The notes under the pieces were generated by a model. That model had not been told where the DNA came from. It made no database searches and saw nothing but the letters and a program-made list of their open reading frames with translations. A stretch of DNA of 12,689 nucleotides from Eubacteriales bacterium (GTDB lineage: Bacteria > Bacillota > Clostridia > Oscillospirales > Oscillospiraceae). A program made the position numbers and the translations under genes. Location: positions 5,731 to 18,419 of the forward strand of contig JAUMXS010000012.1 of the NCBI GenBank assembly GCA_030528965.1, written 5' to 3'. This document shows, in pieces, positions 7,595-12,689 of the stretch (position 1 is the stretch's first letter; each line of letters opens with the position of its first letter).

Positions 7595-7620
7595 GAAAAA
7601 AGCCCGCCAAAGGCAGGCTT
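7595..7620 (-). terminator. Terminator of rpmB
   Basis: Minus strand AAGCCTGCC, loop TTT, GGCGGGCTT (7600-7620, one A-C mismatch) followed by TTTT. It begins 32 bases after the rpmB stop codon. Confidence 0.8.
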
Positions 7621-7651
7621 GATTCGATCATTTTGGAAATGATACCGGGTG

Positions 7652-7840
7652 TTACTGGGCCCGGGTGACCTTTCCGCTGCGGAGGCAGCGGGTGCAGGCG
7701 TAGACATGCTTCGGAGAGCCGTCCACAATGGCCTTAACGCGTTTGACATTGGGCTTCCACACGCGGTTGGAACGACGGTGGGAGTGGCTGACACGGATAC
7801 CGAAAACAACGCCCTTGTCACAGAACTCGCACTTTGCCAT
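7652..7840 (-). CDS. rpmB: 50S ribosomal protein L28 (bL28)
   Basis: A 62-residue basic protein starting MAKCEFCDKGVVFGIRVSHS and ending in KVTRAQ. The family core FGxxVSHSHRRSNRVWKPNV is intact, and two CxxC pairs (Cys4/Cys7 and Cys49/Cys52) give the zinc-binding 'C+' form of bL28, as opposed to the zinc-free paralogue induced by zinc starvation in some bacteria. It binds 23S rRNA near the exit-site region of the large subunit. ATG7840 is chosen over an upstream in-frame ATG at 7882 because AAGGAGGTG lies 4 bases before it and the family begins at MAK. It is monocistronic, with its own promoter (7885-7913) and terminator (7595-7620), the usual arrangement in Bacillota. Confidence 0.97.
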   Translation of the reverse strand: MAKCEFCDKGVVFGIRVSHSHRRSNRVWKPNVKRVKAIVDGSPKHVYACTRCLRSGKVTRAQ

Positions 7841-7844
7841 GCTG

Positions 7845-7853
7845 CACCTCCTT
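7845..7853 (-). promoter_or_regulatory. Ribosome binding site of rpmB
   Basis: Minus strand AAGGAGGTG, 4 bases before ATG7840. It settles the start against the upstream ATG at 7882. A small CGTCC/GGACG hairpin (7864-7877) stands just upstream in the untranslated leader. Confidence 0.9.
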
Positions 7854-7884
7854 CGATTATTTTCGTCCAAACGGACGCCCAAAT

Positions 7885-7913
7885 ATAATAACAGACCCTT
7901 TCATGAATTGCAA
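7885..7913 (-). promoter_or_regulatory. Sigma-A promoter of rpmB
   Basis: Minus strand -35 TTGCAA (7908-7913), 17-base spacer, -10 TATTAT (7885-7890) with a TG one base upstream. The 8-base word GAATTGCA that contains the -35 is repeated exactly 20 bases further upstream, at 7925-7932. Confidence 0.7.
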
Positions 7914-7938
7914 GAGTTTTTATCGAATTGCAGGACAG

Positions 7939-7959
7939 AAAACCGAAGGATTTTTTCGG
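7939..7959 (-). terminator. Weak terminator candidate after the ParB-like gene
   Basis: Minus strand CCGAA, loop AAAATCC, TTCGG followed by TTTTC. The 5-pair stem is short, so efficiency is doubtful; no better hairpin was seen between 7914 and 8006. Confidence 0.35.
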
Positions 7960-8006
7960 AATGGAAAAAATGAGACTGAGAGGCCATTTTAAGACCGTTT
8001 GAAGGC

Positions 8007-8804
8007 TCATTTGGGGATGCGAATGGTGATCAGGAGACTGTCCTCGGTTTCGTGCTGCTCCATTTGAGCATTGACGCCGCCTTTTTGCAGCAGTCTCATC
8101 CCGCGCGTGAGGGTGTTCAGGAAAATACGGAGATCCTTGATCACACCCCGGGCCTCTGGTCGGGGCGGAGGTGCGGGATGCAGAATATGTTCCACATAGG
8201 CTTCCGCGGCGGACGCGGCAAGACCGGCTCTCCGAAAATGTACGAGTGCAGTGCGCTGGGAGACTGCATCCGGCAGACGCAGGAGACAGTAGGCATGCTG
8301 TTCCGTGAGCCCGCTTGCCTGCAGACTGTCCAGAACATCCGGCGGGAGCCGGAGAAGCTGCAGTTTCCGTTCTGCTTCCTCCGGGGAGCATCCGATCTTC
8401 CTTGCGCAGGAGTCCCGGCTCAATCCAAACAGACGTATCATCCGTTCCAGCCCTTCGGACTCTTCCCGGAAATCCAGATCCTCTCGCTGCAGGTTCTCCG
8501 CCATGGCAATGAGACCGGCGGTTTCCATGTCTGCGTCCAGCACCAGACAGGGGACTTCCCGCAGTCCTGCCAGCCGCGCGGCGCGCAGACGCCGTTCACC
8601 GGCGACCAGTTCGTAGTTTTCACCGCGCCGACGAACAGTGAGAGGATGGAGAATACCAAAGACCGTGATGCTTTCGGCCAGTTCATATAAAGACTCCGGA
8701 TCAAAGCGCCGACGGGGGAGAACAGACCCCGGCAGAAGTTCGTCCACAGGAAGATACTGCAGTTGGGTTCGCCTTTGCCCGAAGCAGGTCGTTGAATACG
8801 GCAT
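8007..8804 (-). CDS. ParB/Spo0J/Noc family DNA-binding protein
   Basis: A 265-residue protein with the ParB N-terminal CTP-binding fold: LPVDELLPGSVLPRRRFDPE, the box GERRLRA (69-75) and ENLQREDL (103-110). A helix-turn-helix follows (about 127-150, FGLSRDSCARKIGCSPEEAE), then the linker LPPDVLDSLQASGLTEQHAY that is also seen in Noc and ParB. The C-terminal 50 residues look like a small dimerisation domain. Family members clamp DNA at parS or NBS sites and slide on CTP binding, for chromosome segregation or division-site control. No ParA gene is adjacent, and the N-terminal Lys/Arg-rich ParA-activating peptide is not obvious, so a Noc-like or other stand-alone role is more likely than partition; this is inference. 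ATG8804 has AGGGGGTG about 7 bases upstream. No convincing minus-strand promoter was seen between 8805 and 8975. Confidence 0.85.
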   Translation of the reverse strand: MPYSTTCFGQRRTQLQYLPVDELLPGSVLPRRRFDPESLYELAESITVFGILHPLTVRRRGENYELVAGERRLRAARLAGLREVPCLVLDADMETAGLIAMAENLQREDLDFREESEGLERMIRLFGLSRDSCARKIGCSPEEAERKLQLLRLPPDVLDSLQASGLTEQHAYCLLRLPDAVSQRTALVHFRRAGLAASAAEAYVEHILHPAPPPRPEARGVIKDLRIFLNTLTRGMRLLQKGGVNAQMEQHETEDSLLITIRIPK

Positions 8805-8898
8805 GACGCCGCACCCCCTCTTTTTGTAGTGTGCAGAAACAGTTTACCGCATTTTTGACGCAGAATTGGGCGAATCCGGACAAGTCCTGACGGAGTGA

Positions 8899-8927
8899 TT
8901 GACAGTTTCGATAGGCTGATATAATAT
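8899..8927 (+). promoter_or_regulatory. Promoter of the solute-binding lipoprotein
   Basis: A perfect -35 TTGACA (8899-8904) is followed by the AT-rich stretch TATAATATATA. The perfect TATAAT (8920-8925) gives only a 15-base spacer, while TAATAT (8922-8927) gives 17. Either way this is the only strong promoter in the divergent gap. Confidence 0.65.
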
Positions 8928-8962
8928 ATAAAAAGGAGATGGAAAAAGATTCAGGATCGGAA

Positions 8963-8970
8963 AAGGAGGT
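8963..8970 (+). promoter_or_regulatory. Ribosome binding site of the solute-binding lipoprotein
   Basis: AAGGAGGT, 5 bases before ATG8976. A second purine-rich site, AAAAGGAG at 8931-8938, has no useful start behind it. Confidence 0.85.
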
Positions 8971-8975
8971 TTTTC

Positions 8976-11414
8976 ATGAAGAAAAAAACTCTGCGGATCC
9001 TTGCAGTCCTGCTTTGTTTTGCAATGCTGGCCGGCTGCGAGTTTACGCTGACCAAACAGACGCCGACGCCCGCGCCGGAACCGACGGATACGACTGCGCC
9101 CTCCCCCGAACCTGAGGAAACACCTGCGCCGCGGGATGAAGCCCTGCGCGTGGCTGTTGATGTGGTTTCGGGACGATTTTCTCCCTTTACCGCTGAGACG
9201 GCGGGAGACCTTTCGGTAGTGGAGATGACCCAGCTTCCGCTGCTCACCGTGGCACGCGGCGGCGAAGCCGTCCTGCAGGGCATTGAGGGTGAGACCATTG
9301 CTTACGAGGGTACGGATTATACATATACCGGCCCGGCAAACATTGAGATCCAGCCCAACTATGACGGAACGACTACACTGAGAATTCGTCTTCGGGACGA
9401 CCTGCGGTTCAGTGATGGTACGCCGGTCACTGCCGACGATCTTCTGTTTACGTACTATGTTTTGCTGGATCCGGACTATGTGGGTGCAAATTCCCTGCGT
9501 GACAGTGCCATCGCAGGTCTGCGCGATTACAGTACAGGCACCCCGGCCGCTTTGTATGACCGGTATGCCGCGTTGTTTGATTCGGTCTACAACGACGGAG
9601 ATTACGCGGACAGCGATTATGCCGCGGAAGTCGAGAATGCGATCCGTGAGGCATGGATCGACAGTATCCGCGGGATCGTGGATTATTGTGCGGTCAATTA
9701 CATGAACTATGCCGAGGCCTATACCGGTTACACTTCCGAGGAGATCCGGGAGCACGAGGGCCTGCGGGTCATGTTCGGCATGTATATGTGGAATTTTGCG
9801 AACTTCGATGAGGCAGGGAACCTTGTCGGTGCCGTCTCGGGAACGACCTGGGATCTTTCGGAGAGCTTTCCCACGATAGAGGATTTTTATTCGGAGTGTC
9901 TGACGGCCTATGCCGGTGACCCGGTCTCCTATTGGAATATTGAGCTGGGAGAGGGGACCGATGTTGTCACCTCTGCCAAGAATCGTTTGATCTCCGAGTG
10001 GGCGGCGAAGGATCCGTATTATACCGGTCAGGTAACCACTGTGTCGGGGCTTGTCCGGACGGATGATTATTCCGTGGAACTCACGGTTTCGGAATTTTCC
10101 GCTTCCGATATTTTCAAGTACTGTGATGTGTATATTGCGCCGATGCATTTCTACGGCGACCCGGACCTGTATGATTACGAGGCAGGCAGTTTCGGATTCC
10201 CTGCCGGAGAGGTGGGGACTGTGACCGGACTCAATGACGCGATGGGTGCGGGTCCTTACTGCGTGACGGAATATGCCGGAGGCCAGGTGAGTTTCACCGC
10301 CAATGAGTATTATTGGAAGGGTGTGCCGAAGACCACCACGATTCGTTTCATGGAGACGGAAGAGGAGGAAAAACTCGATACGGTCCTGAACGGAGAACTT
10401 GATCTGGCGCTGGTGGAAGGAAGTCCGGAAGCCTTTGCTGCCGTACGGGAAGGAAACTCCAACGGAGAACTCGCCGGTGAAGTCGTGGCGGCATGGCCTC
10501 AGGATTTTGCCGGATATGGCTATATCGGCATCAATGCAGACTCTGTTAATGTGGGAGGAGATCCGGATTCGGAGGCTTCGAAGAATCTGCGCCGTGCCCT
10601 GATGACGATCATGTCGGCCTGCCGTGAAAAGGTCCTGACGGAAACGTGGGGTGAGGCGGCGTATATGATCAACGCGCCGATCTGTGCGTCCTCCTGGGCG
10701 GCGCCGGAGGAGACTGCGGAGGCGTTTTCCATCGCCATCGACGGTACGACGATACTGGAAGAGGGCCAGACGGCGGAGCAGCGGCTCGAAGCGGCCGTTA
10801 CGGCGGCAAAGGCCTACTTCCGTGCCGCAGGTTATGTGTGGGACGAAGTACGCTGGTATTTTACGGATGCGCCCACGGGTGCCAAGCTGAAATATAAAGT
10901 CCTTATACAGGGCGGCGGCGAAGGCGATCATCCCTGCTATGCCATCCTGGAAGAAACAGCCGGGATCCTTGCCGGCATGGGTCTGGGCCTTGAGATCGTG
11001 GATCTGGACGATTCCCGCGAGCTGCTCAGCCGAGTGGCGGCCGGAACACAGGAGATCTGGGTCGCCGCATGGGAATACTCGGCGGATCCGGACCTGTACT
11101 GGAACTATTCCGGGGACTGCATCCCCTTCCGGGGCGGAGAAGGCAGCAATTATTATGCGATCAACGATGCGGCGCTGAATGCCAAACTCGTCGAGGCGCG
11201 GAAGGAAACAGACCGCACACGGCGTGCGGCGCTTTATGAGGAATGCATGAAGCTCGCGGCCGGCTGGGCATGTGAACTGCCGACCTATCAGCGGCTGGAT
11301 CTGCTCTGCGTCGGAGCGGAGCGGGTGGATGCGTCCACAATCGTGAAGGATCCCAGCCCTTGGTGGAGCTGGATGCAGGAAATTCATAATATCGCGCTCC
11401 TGCCTGAAGAATAA
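8976..11414 (+). CDS. ABC transporter solute-binding lipoprotein, family 5 (peptide/oligopeptide type), enlarged
   Basis: An 812-residue secreted lipoprotein. The signal peptide MKKKTLRILAVLLCFAMLAG ends in lipobox LAGC (Cys21), followed by a Pro/Thr/Glu-rich tether (about 26-55). The family 5 features are ALRVAVD...FSPF, the strand pair TTLRIRLRDDLRFSDGTPVT with ADDLLFTYY (about 135-163), then AGPYCVTEY, the helix SKNLRRALM and the C-terminal WAAWEYSADPDLYWN-like motif. Usual family members have 500-600 residues. The excess is mainly an acidic, aromatic-rich insert of about 190 residues (165-356) between ADDLLFTYYVLLDPDY and GLVRTDDYSVEL. The protein would sit on the outer face of the membrane and capture peptides or similar ligands. 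No DppBCDF/OppBCDF permease or ATPase genes are near; it is flanked by a strong promoter and a terminator, so it is monocistronic and must borrow a transporter or act as a sensor. Confidence 0.9.
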   Translation: MKKKTLRILAVLLCFAMLAGCEFTLTKQTPTPAPEPTDTTAPSPEPEETPAPRDEALRVAVDVVSGRFSPFTAETAGDLSVVEMTQLPLLTVARGGEAVLQGIEGETIAYEGTDYTYTGPANIEIQPNYDGTTTLRIRLRDDLRFSDGTPVTADDLLFTYYVLLDPDYVGANSLRDSAIAGLRDYSTGTPAALYDRYAALFDSVYNDGDYADSDYAAEVENAIREAWIDSIRGIVDYCAVNYMNYAEAYTGYTSEEIREHEGLRVMFGMYMWNFANFDEAGNLVGAVSGTTWDLSESFPTIEDFYSECLTAYAGDPVSYWNIELGEGTDVVTSAKNRLISEWAAKDPYYTGQVTTVSGLVRTDDYSVELTVSEFSASDIFKYCDVYIAPMHFYGDPDLYDYEAGSFGFPAGEVGTVTGLNDAMGAGPYCVTEYAGGQVSFTANEYYWKGVPKTTTIRFMETEEEEKLDTVLNGELDLALVEGSPEAFAAVREGNSNGELAGEVVAAWPQDFAGYGYIGINADSVNVGGDPDSEASKNLRRALMTIMSACREKVLTETWGEAAYMINAPICASSWAAPEETAEAFSIAIDGTTILEEGQTAEQRLEAAVTAAKAYFRAAGYVWDEVRWYFTDAPTGAKLKYKVLIQGGGEGDHPCYAILEETAGILAGMGLGLEIVDLDDSRELLSRVAAGTQEIWVAAWEYSADPDLYWNYSGDCIPFRGGEGSNYYAINDAALNAKLVEARKETDRTRRAALYEECMKLAAGWACELPTYQRLDLLCVGAERVDASTIVKDPSPWWSWMQEIHNIALLPEE

Positions 11415-11418
11415 AGAC

Positions 11419-11457
11419 AAAAAGGTCCCGGGAAGTATTTCTCCCGGGACCTTTTTT
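11419..11457 (+). terminator. Bidirectional terminator after the solute-binding protein
   Basis: AAAAAGGTCCCGGGA (11419-11433) and TCCCGGGACCTTTTTT (11442-11457) form a long perfect stem around AGTATTTC, with T-runs in both directions. It starts 5 bases after the stop codon. Confidence 0.93.
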
Positions 11458-11551
11458 CGTACGATGAGAATACGAGATAAAGCCTGACGAACGATTGCCT
11501 GTCATCATGCCGATGATCGATGTCGTTTTCTGTAAGGCAGAACCGAACAGG
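11458..11551. other. Convergent intergenic spacer without a recognisable gene
   Basis: Between the two terminators only a short ATCAT/ATGAT inverted repeat is seen. I see no reading frame with a ribosome site. Confidence 0.5.
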
Positions 11552-11587
11552 AAAACACCCCGTCTGCTCAAACGGACGGGGTGTTTT
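11552..11587 (-). terminator. Terminator of the aminotransferase gene
   Basis: AAAACACCCCGTC (11552-11564) pairs perfectly with GACGGGGTGTTTT (11575-11587), with a 10-base loop. It starts 16 bases beyond the aminotransferase stop on the minus strand. Short T4 runs exist on both sides, so it may also back up the plus-strand terminator. Confidence 0.8.
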
Positions 11588-11603
11588 ATTGCGGAGGTAC
11601 CGG

Positions 11604-12689
11604 TCAGGGCTTCTGATGGTAACCGTCCAGGAATTCGCCGAGCTTTCCGATGGCTTCGCTGAGCACATCGACAGTCGGCAGATAGACGATGCGGAAATGG
11701 TCGGGTTCCGGCCAGTGGAAACCGCCGCCGTGGACCAGCAGAACATGTTTTTCGCGCAGGAAATCCAGCGCAAAGCGTTCGTCATCCACGATACCGAAAC
11801 GTTTGGCATCAAGGTGCGGGAAGGAGTAGAAGGCGGCGCTGGGTCTCACCACGGAGATACCGTCGATGGCGGCGAGGGATTTCATCATACATTCGCGCTG
11901 TTCATAGACGCGTCCGCCGGGTTCCAGCATAGCATGTGCAGCAAAGGGATCGGCCAGAGCCGGGGCAATGGAGTACTGGGCCTGTACGTTGGAGCACAGA
12001 CGCATGGAGGAGAGCATGTTCAGACCCTCAATGTAGTTTGCGGCGGCGACCTTGTTGCCGGAAATGCACATCCAGCCTGCGCGGTAACCGGCGGCAAGGT
12101 GAGATTTCGACAGGCCGTTGAAGGTCACGGTCGGTACATCGGGGGCGAGGGAAGCGATCGAGGTATGTTTCAGTCCGTCCATAACGAGACGGTCATAGAT
12201 CTCGTCCGCAAAAATGATGAGTCCGTGTTCACGGGCCAGCGCGACGATCTCCTCCAGAACCTCGACCGTATAAAGCGCACCGGTCGGGTTGTTGGGATTG
12301 ATCACGACAATGGCACGGGTGTAAGGCGTGATCTTCTTTCGGATATCCGCGATATCGGGCAGCCAGCCGGCCTTTTCATCGCAGCGGTAATGGACAACGG
12401 TGCCGCCTGCCAGCGTGGCGGTCGCGGTCCAGAGCGGATAGTCCGGGGTGGGGATCAGGATCTCATCGTCACGGTCCAGAAGAGCCTGCATGCTCAGGGA
12501 GATGAGTTCCGAAGCGCCGTTGCCGGTATAGACGTCATTGGCAGTGACTCCCGCAATGTTCTTGACATCACGGCAGTAAGCGGCGATGGCTTCACGGGCT
12601 TCCATAATGCCCTTGGAGTCGGAGTAGCCCTGCGCCTGATCCAGATGGCCGCGGACGGCGTCCACCACACAGTCGGGTGCACGGAAGCC
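11604..12689 (-). CDS. Alanine aminotransferase-like PLP enzyme (class I/II), 5' end outside the window
   Basis: 361 residues are visible; the frame is open to the window edge (GFRAPDCVVDAVRG), so roughly 45 N-terminal residues are missing compared with AlaA (about 405). A GTG at 12668 gives only an apparent start. Fold-type I landmarks are all present: QGYSDSKG, TGNGASELI (cofactor phosphate), PDYPLW (aromatic stacking), NPNNPTG with its Asn, FADEIYDRL (Asp and Tyr contacting PLP), the Schiff-base Lys in FNGLSKSHLAAGYRAGWM, and the substrate-carboxylate Arg in HFRIVYLP. QGYSDSKG and the SKSHLAAGYRAGWM form are closest to AlaA/YfbQ, which makes alanine from pyruvate with glutamate as amino donor in the cytoplasm; aspartate or broader specificity cannot be excluded. 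It has its own terminator at 11552-11587 and converges on the solute-binding protein gene. Confidence 0.9.
   Translation of the reverse strand, partial: GFRAPDCVVDAVRGHLDQAQGYSDSKGIMEAREAIAAYCRDVKNIAGVTANDVYTGNGASELISLSMQALLDRDDEILIPTPDYPLWTATATLAGGTVVHYRCDEKAGWLPDIADIRKKITPYTRAIVVINPNNPTGALYTVEVLEEIVALAREHGLIIFADEIYDRLVMDGLKHTSIASLAPDVPTVTFNGLSKSHLAAGYRAGWMCISGNKVAAANYIEGLNMLSSMRLCSNVQAQYSIAPALADPFAAHAMLEPGGRVYEQRECMMKSLAAIDGISVVRPSAAFYSFPHLDAKRFGIVDDERFALDFLREKHVLLVHGGGFHWPEPDHFRIVYLPTVDVLSEAIGKLGEFLDGYHQKP

Noticed and set aside
8844..11420. Long minus-strand open frame opposite the solute-binding protein (858 codons)
   Set aside because: A shadow of the plus-strand gene, which has a lipoprotein signal, promoter, ribosome site and terminator; the minus frame has none of these.

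Overview
The window looks like chromosomal DNA of a moderately GC-rich low-branching Gram-positive, most likely an uncultured Clostridia (Oscillospirales-like) gut or rumen bacterium. The grounds are strong AGGAGG-type ribosome sites, sigma-A style TTGNNN/TATNAT promoters, many hairpin plus T-run terminators, a lipobox solute-binding protein, a Noc/ParB-like protein and MacB-type permeases with giant coiled coils. The taxon is inferred from protein style; no rRNA marker is present.

Layout. (1) Positions 1-69, minus strand: first 23 codons of an amidohydrolase. In front of it (70-257) lies a complete regulated leader: extended -10 promoter, an RNA predicted to fold as a three-way junction, an intrinsic terminator, then a strong ribosome site. 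This is the riboswitch-like architecture and the most interesting item in the window. (2) Positions 454-7501, plus strand: four tightly spaced genes, an O-antigen-ligase/polymerase-like membrane protein, an acyltransferase-3 family membrane protein, a MacB/LolD-type ABC ATPase, and a 1224-residue FtsX-like permease carrying an about 420-residue coiled-coil hairpin. Together they suggest cell-surface glycan assembly or modification plus an envelope ABC machine, possibly under one promoter at 299-327, with a second weak promoter before the permease. The run ends in a strong bidirectional terminator. (3) Positions 7600-8804, minus strand: rpmB (ribosomal protein bL28, zinc-binding form) with its own promoter and terminator, and a lone ParB/Noc-like protein. 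(4) Positions 8899-11457, plus strand: promoter, an 812-residue family 5 solute-binding lipoprotein without any permease genes, and its terminator. (5) Positions 11552-12689, minus strand: an AlaA-like aminotransferase, cut at its N-terminus by the window edge, with its terminator.

No tRNA, rRNA, CRISPR array, insertion sequence or phage gene was seen. The candidate novelty is the unassigned structured leader of the amidohydrolase; the remaining genes belong to recognisable families, with unusual elaborations in the permease and the solute-binding protein.
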